DNA from: Pseudomonadota bacterium
Lineage (GTDB): Bacteria > Pseudomonadota > Alphaproteobacteria > Rhizobiales > Xanthobacteraceae
DNA length: 20,296 nt
Assembly (NCBI GenBank): GCA_023404705.1
Contig: JAEYAU010000219.1
Span: 1-20,296 of the forward strand
Direction: 5' to 3'
The number at the start of each line of letters is the position of its first letter. The stretch's first letter is position 1. This document shows positions 5,777 to 13,270 of the stretch, piece by piece. The position numbers and the translations under genes are program-made. The notes beneath the pieces were generated by a model. The model was not told the DNA's origin. It saw only the letters and a list, made by a program, of their open reading frames with translations, and ran no database searches.

Positions 5777-6430
5777 TCAGTCCTCGTCGTACTCTTCGTC
5801 GGTCGGACCGACCGGGCTCGCGGTCCGCTCACGGCCCGTGCTGCGCTGGAGGAATTGCGGCGTGTGGCCGCGCGGGTCGCGCGGCTCGCGATGCTGCCGC
5901 TCCGACGGATCGCGGCCGATCTTCGGCTGCAGCTCGGTGATGTCGAGGAACACGTCGGCTTGGCGGCGCAGCTCGTCGGCCACCATGGGCGGCGTCGAGG
6001 AGATGGTGGACACCACGGTCACGCGCACGCCGCGCCGCTGCATCGCCTCCACCAGCGAGCGGAAATCGCCGTCGCCCGAGAACAGCACCATCTGATCGAT
6101 GTGCTCGGCGATCTCCATGGCGTCGACCGCGAGCTCGATGTCCATGTTGCCCTTGACCTTGCGGCGGCCGCTCTGGTCGACGAACTCCTTGGTCGCCTTG
6201 GTCACCACCGTGTAGCCGTTGTAGTCGAGCCAATCGATCAGCGGGCGGATGGAGGAATACTCCTGATCCTCGATCACCGCGGTGTAATAGAACGCCCGCA
6301 GCAGGTATCCGCGCGACTGGAATTCGCGCAGCAGCCGCTTGTAGTCGATGTCGAAGCCGAGGGTCTTGGCGGTCGCATAGAGGTTGGCCCCGTCGATGAA
6401 CAGGGCGATCTTTTCGGACTGGGGGGACAT
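5777..6430 (-). CDS. NYN-domain (PIN-like, LabA/DUF88) ribonuclease-type protein
   Basis: A 217-residue protein. Residues 6-165 form an NYN domain, the PIN-like metal-dependent nuclease fold of LabA/DUF88 proteins. Acidic residues expected at the active site are present: Asp13 in LFIDGANLY, Asp97 (KGNMDIELAVDAM, with Asp103), and Asp120/Asp122 in FSGDGDFRSL. The domain ends with VRVTVVSTISSTPPMVADELRRQADVF-like elements. After it is a 50-residue low-complexity tail rich in Arg, Pro, Glu and Gln that ends DEEYDED and is probably disordered. The RNA substrate is unknown. The gene starts the operon with UdgB and a small membrane protein, and is divergent from rpoZ across 305 bp. Confidence 0.9.
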   Translation of the reverse strand: MSPQSEKIALFIDGANLYATAKTLGFDIDYKRLLREFQSRGYLLRAFYYTAVIEDQEYSSIRPLIDWLDYNGYTVVTKATKEFVDQSGRRKVKGNMDIELAVDAMEIAEHIDQMVLFSGDGDFRSLVEAMQRRGVRVTVVSTISSTPPMVADELRRQADVFLDITELQPKIGRDPSERQHREPRDPRGHTPQFLQRSTGRERTASPVGPTDEEYDED

Positions 6431-6735
6431 GGGGAGCTCTTCGTCAAAAAGAACGGGACCAAGCGCTGGTCGAAGCCCGGAAATCCGGGGTTCCGGGGTC
6501 AGCTTCGGCAGAAAAAGTCCGACGGCGCAGCTTTCAATAGGGGGCGGCGACCGTCAGCGGGCCGGCTCTCGCAATCCTTAAAGCGTGATCCAGGGGGCCG
6601 AACCGCTTACGGGTTCACGCGTAACAGAGGGCCCATGGGGCGCCAAGTCAAAAGTTCTTGCTTGTGTTTTTGGCCCACAGGCGCTACCTAGCCTGCAACT
6701 TTCCGGACACATATCCCTGAAGGAGTGACGAGGCG
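6431..6735. other. Divergent intergenic region between the NYN gene and rpoZ
   Basis: This 305-bp stretch has no credible reading frame. Its right half is less GC-rich than its surroundings (aagtcaaaagttcttgcttg, then a T-run at 6667-6671) and probably carries the rpoZ promoter. The left half should hold the promoter of the NYN-udg operon, but no clear -35/-10 pair is visible there. Confidence 0.5.
6661..6689 (+). promoter_or_regulatory. Candidate rpoZ promoter
   Basis: CTTGTGT (TTGTGT at 6662-6667) and CTACCT (6684-6689) are separated by 16 bp, resembling the alphaproteobacterial housekeeping pattern CTTGAC/CTATAT. They sit just downstream of an A/T-rich stretch, about 45 bp before the rpoZ start. 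An alternative -35 would be TTGCTT at 6658. This is a by-eye match only. Confidence 0.3.
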
Positions 6736-7143
6736 ATGGCCCGTGTCACTGTTGAAGATTGCATCGATAAAGTTGAAAACCGGTTCGACCTCGTGCTGCT
6801 GGCGAGTCATCGCGCGCGCATGATCTCGTCGGGCGCGTCGATCACGGTCGACCGCGACAACGACAAGAACCCGGTGGTGGCGCTGCGCGAGATCGCCGAC
6901 GAGACGATCTCCCCCGGCGACCTGAAGGAAGACCTGATCCACTCGCTGCAGAAGTATGTCGAGGTGGACGAGCCGGAGCCCGAGTCCGTGCCGATGATCG
7001 GCGCGGCGAGCGAGGGCGTCGACGCCGACGACACCGAAGTCACGGCCGACCGCATGACCGAGGAAGAACTGCTGCGCGGCCTCGAGGGGCTCACCCCGCC
7101 CGAGGAGCAGCCGGAGCCCGATACGGGCGACGAGGAAGAGTAA
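6736..7143 (+). CDS. rpoZ: RNA polymerase omega subunit
   Basis: Omega helps assemble the beta' subunit into RNA polymerase and in many bacteria forms part of the (p)ppGpp-binding site. MARVTVEDCIDKVENRFDLV, then LLASHRARMISSG and the later NPVVALREIADETIS, are the diagnostic family segments. The protein has 135 residues, longer than E. coli omega (91), because of the acidic, probably disordered tail from about residue 75 (Glu/Asp-rich, ending DTGDEEE) that is usual in alphaproteobacteria. AAGGAGTGACGAGGCG before the ATG gives a strong RBS. It lies immediately upstream of rsh, as in many proteobacteria, linking polymerase and the ppGpp synthase, but a terminator-like hairpin separates them. 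Confidence 0.97.
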   Translation: MARVTVEDCIDKVENRFDLVLLASHRARMISSGASITVDRDNDKNPVVALREIADETISPGDLKEDLIHSLQKYVEVDEPEPESVPMIGAASEGVDADDTEVTADRMTEEELLRGLEGLTPPEEQPEPDTGDEEE

Positions 7144-7171
7144 GCCTCTTCGGCGAGATCCAAGCTGCCGC

Positions 7172-7203
7172 AACGGCCCGGACCTCCGGGCCGTTTCGCA
7201 TTT
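7172..7203 (+). terminator. Hairpin terminator after rpoZ
   Basis: AACGGCCCGG (7172-7181) and CCGGGCCGTT (7186-7195) form a perfect 10-bp stem with an ACCT loop, followed by tcgcattt, a weak T-rich tail. It lies 28 bp after the rpoZ stop and could end or attenuate transcription before rsh. Confidence 0.6.
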
Positions 7204-7268
7204 CGGGCCGGATGGCGGCGATTTCGCGCAATCCTTGCGGTTTCGGCAACCCTCTGCGTGCAAACGCC

Positions 7269-7297
7269 TTGCGGGTGTGGCGAATCCCCATGATATC
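7269..7297 (+). promoter_or_regulatory. Candidate rsh promoter
   Basis: TTGCGG (7269-7274, preceded by C as in CTTG) and GATATC (7292-7297) are 17 bp apart, a reasonable sigma-70-type match for this group, with the expected start site about 30 bp upstream of the rsh ATG. It lies downstream of the rpoZ terminator-like hairpin, consistent with a separate rsh transcript. Confidence 0.4.
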
Positions 7298-7335
7298 CTG
7301 ATGCATCGGGCGAGCCCCGCCGGGCCGCCGAACGG

Positions 7336-9681
7336 ATGCGTATGGCTCGCACCCAGGCCGATCTGCCGCGCATGCAGAACCAGTCCCGCCGCCCGCCGGC
7401 GCCGGAGCTGGCAGCGCCGCTCGCACCCGAGGCGGCCAGCGCCGCGCGCAAGCCGGCCCGCAAGCCCGCCCAGATGATGCGCCAGTACGACCTGATCGAA
7501 CGGGTCAAGCAGTACAATCCGAACGCCAATGAGGACCTGCTCAACCGCGCCTATGTCTATGCGATGCGCGCGCACGGCGCGCAGACGCGTGCCTCGGGCG
7601 ATCCTTACTTCTCGCATCCGCTCGAAGTCGCGGCGATCCTCACCGACCTCAAGCTCGACGATGCTACGATCGTCGCCGCGCTGCTGCACGACACGATCGA
7701 AGATACCGAGACCACCCGGGCCGAGATCGACGAGATCTTCGGCCGCGAGATCGGCGCGCTGGTCGAGGGCCTCACCAAGCTGAAGAAGCTCGACCTCGTC
7801 ACCCGCGAGGCGAAGCAGGCCGAGAACCTACGCAAGCTGCTGCTCGCGATCGCGGACGACGTGCGCGTGCTCCTGGTCAAGCTCGCCGACCGGCTGCACA
7901 ACATGCGCACCCTCGACTTCGTCAAGCCTGAGACACGCCGGCGTACCGCGGAGGAGACGGTCGACATCTATGCGCCGCTCGCCGGCCGCATGGGCATGCA
8001 CGAGATGCGCGAGGAGCTCGAGGATCTGTCGTTCCAGGAGCTCAACCCGGACGCCTATGCGGTGATGAGCGAGCGCCTGGTCGCGCTCGCGGCCCGCAAC
8101 CAGTCTCTCATCTCCGAGATCGAGCAGCAGCTCACGCGCAAGCTGAGCGAGCGCGGCATCGTGGCGCGCGTCACAGGCCGGCAGAAGCGGCCCTATTCGG
8201 TGTGGCGCAAGATGGAGCGCAAGGCGGTCGGCTTCGAGCAGCTCTCGGACCTCTACGGCTTCCGCATCATCGTCAGCAAGGTCGAGGACGTCTATCAGAC
8301 GCTCGGCGTCGTGCACACGACCTGGCCGATGGTGCCGGCACGCTTCAAGGACTACATCTCGACGCCGAAGCAGAACGACTACCGCTCGGTGCACACCACC
8401 GTGATCGGCCCGGGCAACCAGCGCGTCGAGCTGCAGATCCGCACCCGCGAGATGCACGAGATCGCCGAATACGGCATCGCGGCGCATGCGCTCTACAAGG
8501 ACGGGCACGGCTCGCCCTCGGAGATGCTCTCGCGCGAGTCGAACGCGTATGCGTGGCTGCGGCGCACCATCGAGCTGCTCGCCGAAGGCTCCAATCCGGA
8601 GGAATTCCTCGAGCACACCAAGCTCGAGCTGTTCCATGACCAGGTGTTCTGCTTCACGCCGAAAGGCAAGCTGATCGCGCTGCCGCGCAAGGCGACGGCG
8701 ATCGACTTCGCGTATGCGGTGCACACTGACGTCGGCAACAGCGCGGTCGGCTGCAAGATCAACGGCAAGATCGCGCCGCTCGTCTCCGAGCTCAACAATG
8801 GCGACGAGGTCGAGATTCTCGGCTCCAAGGCGCAGCTCGCGCCGCCGGCGGCCTGGGAGTCGATCGTCATCACGGGCAAGGCGCGCGCCGCGATCCGGCG
8901 CGCGACGCGCGCGGCGGTGCGAGCGCAATATGCGGGGCTCGGCCGACGCATCGTCGAGCGCCTGTTCCAGCGCGCCAAGAAGGACTTTTCGGACGAGAAG
9001 CTGCAGGGCGCTCTGCCGCGGCTCGCACGGGCCTCGATCGACGAGGTGATGGCCGCGGTCGGGCGGGGCGAGATGAAGGCCTCCGACGTCGCCCGCGCCA
9101 TGTATCCGGACTACAAGGAGGAGCGTGTCGTCACCACGCCGGTGAAGAGCAAGCCGGAAGGCGGCTGGTTCAACCTCACCAAGGTGAAGTCGGTGATGTT
9201 CAAGGTGCCGGAAGGGCCGGCGCCGCGCGCCCCGATCCCGATACGCGGCGTCGCGGGCGACCAGCCGGTGCGCTTCGCGCCGAACGGCGGCGCGGTGCCG
9301 GGCGATCGCATCGTCGGCATCCTCACGCCGGGCGAGGGGATCACGATCTATCCGATCCAGTCGCCGGACCTGAAGCAGTTCGAGGAGGCGCCGGAGCGCT
9401 GGCTCGACGTGCGCTGGGACGTGGAGGAGGAGAGCCCGCATCGGTTCCCGGCGCGTATCCACGTGCAGTCGATGAACGAGCCCGGAACCCTGGCGCAGGT
9501 CGCGCAGGTGATCGCCGAGCACGACGGCAATATCGACAACATCCGGATGGAGCGGCAGGCGCCGGACTTCACGGACCTGACCATCGATCTCGAGGTCTAT
9601 GACCTCAAGCATCTCAATGCGATCATCTCGCAGCTGCGCGCCAAGAGCGTGGTCGCGAAGGTGGAGCGGGTCAACGGATGA
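7336..9681 (+). CDS. rsh: Bifunctional (p)ppGpp synthase/hydrolase (RelA/SpoT homologue)
   Basis: The single long RSH protein makes and degrades the alarmone (p)ppGpp in the stringent response. Domains in order: an HD hydrolase with His94, the His118-Asp119 pair and the Glu122-Asp123 motif (LLHDTIEDT) intact; a RelA/SpoT synthetase with Asp305 (SDLYGFRII) and RFKD at 336-339, the R-x-K-D form that marks bifunctional enzymes as opposed to E-x-D-D in RelA; a TGS domain from about 435 to 497; and a C-terminal ACT domain from about 704 to 781. The total of 781 residues is normal. The ATG at 7336 gives an Ala/Pro/Arg-rich 46-residue extension before MMRQYDLIERV; a start at 7342 or in that extension is possible. 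Confidence 0.96.
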   Translation: MRMARTQADLPRMQNQSRRPPAPELAAPLAPEAASAARKPARKPAQMMRQYDLIERVKQYNPNANEDLLNRAYVYAMRAHGAQTRASGDPYFSHPLEVAAILTDLKLDDATIVAALLHDTIEDTETTRAEIDEIFGREIGALVEGLTKLKKLDLVTREAKQAENLRKLLLAIADDVRVLLVKLADRLHNMRTLDFVKPETRRRTAEETVDIYAPLAGRMGMHEMREELEDLSFQELNPDAYAVMSERLVALAARNQSLISEIEQQLTRKLSERGIVARVTGRQKRPYSVWRKMERKAVGFEQLSDLYGFRIIVSKVEDVYQTLGVVHTTWPMVPARFKDYISTPKQNDYRSVHTTVIGPGNQRVELQIRTREMHEIAEYGIAAHALYKDGHGSPSEMLSRESNAYAWLRRTIELLAEGSNPEEFLEHTKLELFHDQVFCFTPKGKLIALPRKATAIDFAYAVHTDVGNSAVGCKINGKIAPLVSELNNGDEVEILGSKAQLAPPAAWESIVITGKARAAIRRATRAAVRAQYAGLGRRIVERLFQRAKKDFSDEKLQGALPRLARASIDEVMAAVGRGEMKASDVARAMYPDYKEERVVTTPVKSKPEGGWFNLTKVKSVMFKVPEGPAPRAPIPIRGVAGDQPVRFAPNGGAVPGDRIVGILTPGEGITIYPIQSPDLKQFEEAPERWLDVRWDVEEESPHRFPARIHVQSMNEPGTLAQVAQVIAEHDGNIDNIRMERQAPDFTDLTIDLEVYDLKHLNAIISQLRAKSVVAKVERVNG

Positions 9682-9720
9682 CCTTCCGGGTCACCTCCGA
9701 AAGCTAGATAGGTCAGGCAC

Positions 9721-10476
9721 TTGAGCGGACTTCCTCATCTCAGGCTCGGGGTCAATATCGATCATGTCGCGACCGTGCGGAACGCGCGCGGCGGGCGCCA
9801 TCCGGATCCGGTGCGGGCCGCCGTGATGGCGATCGAGGCGGGCGCCGACGGCATCACGGCGCATCTGCGCGAGGACCGCCGCCACATCCGCGACGACGAC
9901 ATGGCGCGGCTGAAGGCCCAGATCACCAAGCCGCTGAACTTCGAGATGGCGGCGACGGCGGAGATGGTCGAGATCGCACTCAAGACCAAGCCGCACGCCT
10001 GCTGCCTGGTGCCGGAACGGCGCGAGGAGCGGACCACGGAAGGCGGGCTCGACGTGGCGGGGCAGCAGCAGCCGCTCGCGCCGGTGATCGCGCGGCTCTC
10101 GGATGCGGGCATCCGCGTGTCGCTATTCATCGCGGCCGACCCGCGGCAGATCGAGACGGCGGCCAGGCTGCGCGCGCCCGTGATCGAGATCCACACCGGC
10201 GCGTGGTGCGATGCCGTGGTCGACGGTCACGCCGCGGAAGCGGCCGCCGAATTCGAGCGCATCCGGCAGGGCGCGGCGCTGGCGCGCGGGCTCGGCCTCG
10301 AGGTGCATGCGGGCCACGGGCTCGACTTCCGCACGGCCGAGACCATCTCGGCGCTGCCCGAGATCGTCGAGCTCAATATCGGTCACTTCCTCATCGGCGA
10401 GGCGATCTTCGGCGGGCTCGCCCCGACCATCCAGGCGATGCGCGTCGCCATGGACAAGGGCCGCGCGCGCGCATGA
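9721..10476 (+). CDS. pdxJ: Pyridoxine 5'-phosphate synthase
   Basis: PdxJ condenses 1-deoxyxylulose 5-phosphate with 3-amino-2-oxopropyl phosphate to give pyridoxine 5'-phosphate, the last ring-forming step of the DXP-dependent vitamin B6 pathway. The 251-residue TIM barrel shows GVNIDHVATVRNARGG near the N-terminus, catalytic His48 and Glu75 (LNFEMAAT) in the expected places, CCLVPERREERTTEGGLD, AGHGLDF and LNIGHFLIGEAIF. The start is a TTG at 9721 with TAGGTCAGG upstream; there is no ATG between the rsh stop and the conserved core. The stop overlaps the acpS start as ATGA, so the two are translationally coupled. The rsh-pdxJ-acpS order is widely conserved in alphaproteobacteria. Confidence 0.96.
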   Translation: MSGLPHLRLGVNIDHVATVRNARGGRHPDPVRAAVMAIEAGADGITAHLREDRRHIRDDDMARLKAQITKPLNFEMAATAEMVEIALKTKPHACCLVPERREERTTEGGLDVAGQQQPLAPVIARLSDAGIRVSLFIAADPRQIETAARLRAPVIEIHTGAWCDAVVDGHAAEAAAEFERIRQGAALARGLGLEVHAGHGLDFRTAETISALPEIVELNIGHFLIGEAIFGGLAPTIQAMRVAMDKGRARA

Positions 10477-10883
10477 TCATCGGCATCGGCTCGGACCTGA
10501 CCGACATCCGCCGCATCGAGAAGACCATCGCGCGGCATGGCGATCGGTTCCTGCAACGGATCTTCACCGAGCACGAGCGCGCCCGCGCCGACCGGCGCGC
10601 CAACCGCGCCGCCACCTACGCCAAGCGCTTCGCCGCCAAAGAGGCCTGCGCCAAGGCGCTCGGCACCGGCATGCGTCTCGGCGTGTTCTGGCGCGACATG
10701 GGTGTGGTGAACCTGCCGACCGGCCGGCCCACGATGCGGCTCACCGGCGGTGCGCTGAAGCGTCTGCAAGAGATCACGCCCGACGGCCTCGAGCCGCAGA
10801 TCGACGTGACAATCACGGACGAGTATCCGCTGGCGCAGGCCTTCGTGGTGATCTCGGCAGTGCCCGTGAAGGGCGGCACATGA
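10473..10883 (+). CDS. acpS: Holo-[acyl-carrier-protein] synthase
   Basis: AcpS transfers 4'-phosphopantetheine from coenzyme A to the serine of acyl carrier protein, activating it for fatty-acid synthesis. The 136-residue protein starts MIIGIGSDLTDIRRIEK; Asp8 and Glu57 (KRFAAKEACAKALGTG) are the magnesium ligands. The insertion GMRLGVFWRDMGVVN before GRPTMRLTGGA is the usual alphaproteobacterial form. The ATG at 10473 shares ATGA with the pdxJ stop. The next expected gene in the conserved run, lepB, is displaced by more than 900 bp that contain a convergent Gly-rich gene. Confidence 0.96.
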   Translation: MIIGIGSDLTDIRRIEKTIARHGDRFLQRIFTEHERARADRRANRAATYAKRFAAKEACAKALGTGMRLGVFWRDMGVVNLPTGRPTMRLTGGALKRLQEITPDGLEPQIDVTITDEYPLAQAFVVISAVPVKGGT

Positions 10884-10924
10884 CGCGTTCTATCCAACGG
10901 CCGAGATAACGCGCGGCGCTCGTG

Positions 10925-11227
10925 CTACCCGCCGAGTGACTCACCGCCGCCGCTCTCGACCGATCCGCCGGCGCTCGTGTCTTCGGAAATGCTTACGCCG
11001 AGGAATGTCGGGGCCGACAGGCCGAGCCCGAGGTCGCCGACGCTGACGTCGGGGAGCAGTTCTTCGCCGCCTTCCATCGACAGGTCGTTCGCAGTCAAAT
11101 CAAGCGATGGATTGCGGCGCGCCTGGATGCCGCCATCAGCCGAGCCACCGGCGGACGCGCCACCGAGGAGGCCACCGAGCAGCCCGCCGAGAAGATTGCC
11201 GCCGAGCAGTGAATCGAGGAGGGCCAT
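10925..11227 (-). CDS. Small acidic Leu/Gly-repeat protein, unknown function
   Basis: A 100-residue, cysteine-free protein. Residues 7-23 are four LLGG blocks (LLGGNLLGGLLGGLLGG), resembling a glycine-zipper or membrane-inserting helix. The rest is acidic and rich in Gly/Ser, with a short conserved-looking core (LDLTANDLSMEGGEELLPDV) and the end SGGGESLGG. It has no ordinary signal peptide because the N-terminus lacks positive charges; a Gly-Gly leader for a peptidase-containing exporter is a possible but unproven reading. TAGGAG lies eight bases before the ATG and codon use is like its neighbours, which supports a real gene. It is inserted, convergent to acpS, in an otherwise conserved gene run. 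I do not recognise a family. Confidence 0.6.
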   Translation of the reverse strand: MALLDSLLGGNLLGGLLGGLLGGASAGGSADGGIQARRNPSLDLTANDLSMEGGEELLPDVSVGDLGLGLSAPTFLGVSISEDTSAGGSVESGGGESLGG

Positions 11228-11810
11228 GCTTAGACTCCTAGTTCAAATAATGGGTAGGAGGTTGGCTTGCGGCGTCCTGCCGCGTTGGCCGGGTTCAGTG
11301 CCGGCTGCGTGACGCCGCCGATCGGGCAATGCTGGATTGGGGGCTTCCGTCTGCCCACGAAGCAGGTTTTTCTGACTTTTGTGTCCGAACAACGGCACTC
11401 GTCAAGTCTAAAACTGATGAATATGTTGCGGATACAGACTACCTGGACGCTCTTCCAAGGTACGCACCCGGCAGTGCTATGTAATAGCCTGGAACAACGA
11501 TGTTCTGCCGGAGTCGATGAAGTAATGAAGGTGCGCTCCGGCGCGGAGCGCGTAGGCCTCGCGTGTTTTCGCGGCACCGGCGCCGGCGCGAAATAGTTCG
11601 CGGGGACTCTGACCTTGTCACCGCAAGACTCGCCTGTCGGCACGGTGGAAGTTTTCGCCGCCGCTCGACTTCGGCGATATCACGGATCGGCGCCGCATGT
11701 CGGGCGATCATCCGACACATGCGTGCGGCCCGGGCCTTCATTGCACCCCGTCCGTTCCCCCGCTACAAGGGCGCCGGGCGGGCTCAGCTCCAGAGAAGAC
11801 AAGAAGGCCG
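11228..11810. other. Long intergenic stretch with a lower-GC patch between the LLGG gene and lepB
   Basis: This is the largest gap in the window (583 bp). The part from about 11350 to 11490 is visibly richer in A/T than the rest (for example ctaaaactgatgaatatgttg), unlike the flanking genes. The overlapping frames of 100-140 residues on both strands have odd, Cys/Arg/Pro-rich composition and no good RBS, so I do not accept them. The last 150 bp should carry the lepB promoter. No tRNA or known RNA motif is recognisable. Possible readings are decayed foreign DNA, a small RNA gene or a regulatory region. Confidence 0.45.
11329..11484 (+). other. Possible 51-residue ORF or gene remnant in the lower-GC patch
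   Basis: A frame from ATG 11329 to TAA 11482-11484 codes for 51 residues with ordinary protein-like composition: GLPSAHEAGFSDFCVRTTAL, then VKSKTDEYVADTDYLDALPR and YAPGSAM. It is open upstream to a stop at 11248 without another start. There is no clear RBS (cgggca precedes). It may be the decayed C-terminus of a larger protein, a genuine small gene, or chance. Confidence 0.2.
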
Positions 11811-12566
11811 ATGCGCGTGTCGACCGAGCAGAATCGGAAAGAAGGCGGCTTTGCCGAAACCGTGCGCGTCATCGTGCATGCGCTCATCATCGCGGTGATC
11901 ATCCGCACCTTCCTGTTCCAGCCATTCAATATCCCTTCCGGCTCGATGATCGCGACGCTGCTCGTCGGCGACTATCTGTTCGTCTCGAAATATTCTTACG
12001 GCTACAGCCACTACTCCTTCCCGTTCTCCCCGCCGATCTTCTCGGGTCGCATCATGGGCTCGGAGCCGGAGCGCGGCGACGTGGTCGTGTTCCGCCTGCC
12101 GCGCGAGGACTCGACCGACTACATCAAGCGCGTGATCGGCCTGCCGGGCGACCGCATCCAGATGATCGATGGCGTGCTGCACATCAACGGCCAGCCCGTG
12201 AAGCGCGAGCGCGCCGAGGACTTTGTCGGCGAGGAGGATGGCCCCGGCGTCCGCCGCATCAAGCGCTGGCGCGAGACGCTGCCCAACGGGGTCAGCTATT
12301 ACGCGCTCGATCGCGAGGACAACGGCTACTACGACAACACGCCGGAATACCGCGTGCCAGCCGGCCATTTCTTCATGATGGGCGACAACCGGGACAACTC
12401 GACCGACAGCCGCGCCTTGAGCCAGGTCGGCTACGTGCCGTTCGAGAATCTGGTGGGGCGCGCCGAGATCATCTTCTTCTCGGTCGGACAGGGCGAGGCG
12501 GCCTGGAAGGTGTGGCGCTGGCCCTGGGCGGTGCGCTGGTCGAGGTTGTTCACGATCGTCAGATGA
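11811..12566 (+). CDS. lepB: Signal peptidase I
   Basis: LepB is the inner-membrane serine protease that removes signal peptides from Sec- and Tat-exported proteins. From the ATG at 11811 (AAGAAGG seven bases upstream) it has 251 residues. One membrane helix spans residues 17-36 (VRVIVHALIIAVIIRTFLF), followed by the catalytic Ser45 in IPSGSM and the general base Lys105 in DYIKRVIGLPGDRI. The late box GHFFMMGDNRDNSTDSR is intact. Upstream in-frame starts (for example 11697) would add a non-homologous extension without an RBS. The stop overlaps the rnc start (ATGA). Several proteins in this window with Sec signals would be its substrates. Confidence 0.97.
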   Translation: MRVSTEQNRKEGGFAETVRVIVHALIIAVIIRTFLFQPFNIPSGSMIATLLVGDYLFVSKYSYGYSHYSFPFSPPIFSGRIMGSEPERGDVVVFRLPREDSTDYIKRVIGLPGDRIQMIDGVLHINGQPVKRERAEDFVGEEDGPGVRRIKRWRETLPNGVSYYALDREDNGYYDNTPEYRVPAGHFFMMGDNRDNSTDSRALSQVGYVPFENLVGRAEIIFFSVGQGEAAWKVWRWPWAVRWSRLFTIVR

Positions 12567-13270
12567 CCCGAAGGCCGAAGCGGACCGAAGCGCTCGAGCA
12601 GCGGATCGGGTATCATTTCAAGGACAAGGCGCTGCTGGACCGCGCGCTGACGCATATATCTGCCGCCAAGCGCGGTCGCGCCGACAGCTATCAGCGGCTC
12701 GAATTCCTCGGTGATCACGTGCTCGGCCTCGTGGTGTCCGACATGCTGTTCCGCGCCTATCCCAAGGCGGACGAAGGCGAACTGTCGCGCCGGCTCGCCG
12801 ATCTCGTGCGGCAGGACACCTGCGCCGAGGTGGCGCGCACGATCGACCTCGGACCGGCGCTGCGGCTCGGCTCCTCGGAATCAAATGCCGGCGCGCGGCG
12901 GCGCACCGCGATCCTCGCCGATGTCTGCGAGTCGCTGATCGGCGCCGTTTTCCTCGACGGCGGCTATCCGGCCGCGACCGAGATGGTGGAGCGGCTCTGG
13001 CAGGAGCGCATGCTCCAGCCGAAGCGGCCCTTGCGGGACGCCAAGACGGTGCTGCAGGAGTGGGCGCAGGCGCAGGGCCTGCCGACGCCGCACTACCGCG
13101 AGATCGAGCGCACCGGGCCGCATCACAAGCCGGAATTCCGCGTCGCCGTGCATGTGGTCGACCTGCCGCCCGCGGAGGGCATGGGCCGCTCGAAACGCGC
13201 CGCCGAGCAGGCCGCGGCGGCTGCGATGCTGGTGCGCGAAGGCGTGCGTGCGGAATTCTCCGATGGGTGA
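12563..13270 (+). CDS. rnc: Ribonuclease III
   Basis: RNase III cuts double-stranded RNA, for example in rRNA precursors and sRNA-mRNA duplexes. The 235-residue protein has the catalytic domain with the signature RLEFLGD (Glu47, Asp51) and the second acidic pair Asp120/Glu123 in DVCESLIGAVFLDGG, matching E. coli Glu41/Asp45/Asp114/Glu117. A C-terminal dsRNA-binding domain begins at DAKTVLQEWAQAQGL and ends with SKRAAEQAAAAAML. The usual FLGDAVL/FLGDSIL is FLGDHVL here. The ATG at 12563 overlaps the lepB stop, and its 3' end overlaps era by eight bases, a coupled lepB-rnc-era operon. Confidence 0.97.
   Translation: MTRRPKRTEALEQRIGYHFKDKALLDRALTHISAAKRGRADSYQRLEFLGDHVLGLVVSDMLFRAYPKADEGELSRRLADLVRQDTCAEVARTIDLGPALRLGSSESNAGARRRTAILADVCESLIGAVFLDGGYPAATEMVERLWQERMLQPKRPLRDAKTVLQEWAQAQGLPTPHYREIERTGPHHKPEFRVAVHVVDLPPAEGMGRSKRAAEQAAAAAMLVREGVRAEFSDG

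Noticed and set aside
7828..9612. 594-residue minus-strand frame opposite rsh
   Set aside because: Antisense shadow of a well-supported RSH gene; no RBS or recognisable domain.
10938..11212. Protein-like plus-strand frame (AEECRGRQAEPEVADADVGEQ and on) opposite the LLGG gene
   Set aside because: It lacks a start codon with an RBS, whereas the minus frame has TAGGAG and an ATG; the plus frame is its shadow.
11293..11305. tRNA T-arm-like GGTTCAGTGCC
   Set aside because: No acceptor stem, D-arm or anticodon arm can be built around it.
11230..11643. 137-residue minus-strand frame and a 109-residue plus-strand frame in the acpS-lepB gap
   Set aside because: Both have unusual Cys/Arg/Pro/Ser composition, no good RBS and overlap each other. 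One stretch (PIGGVTQPALNPANAAG / TPPIGQCWIGGFRLP) feels familiar from over-annotated Rhizobiales genomes, but I cannot verify it.
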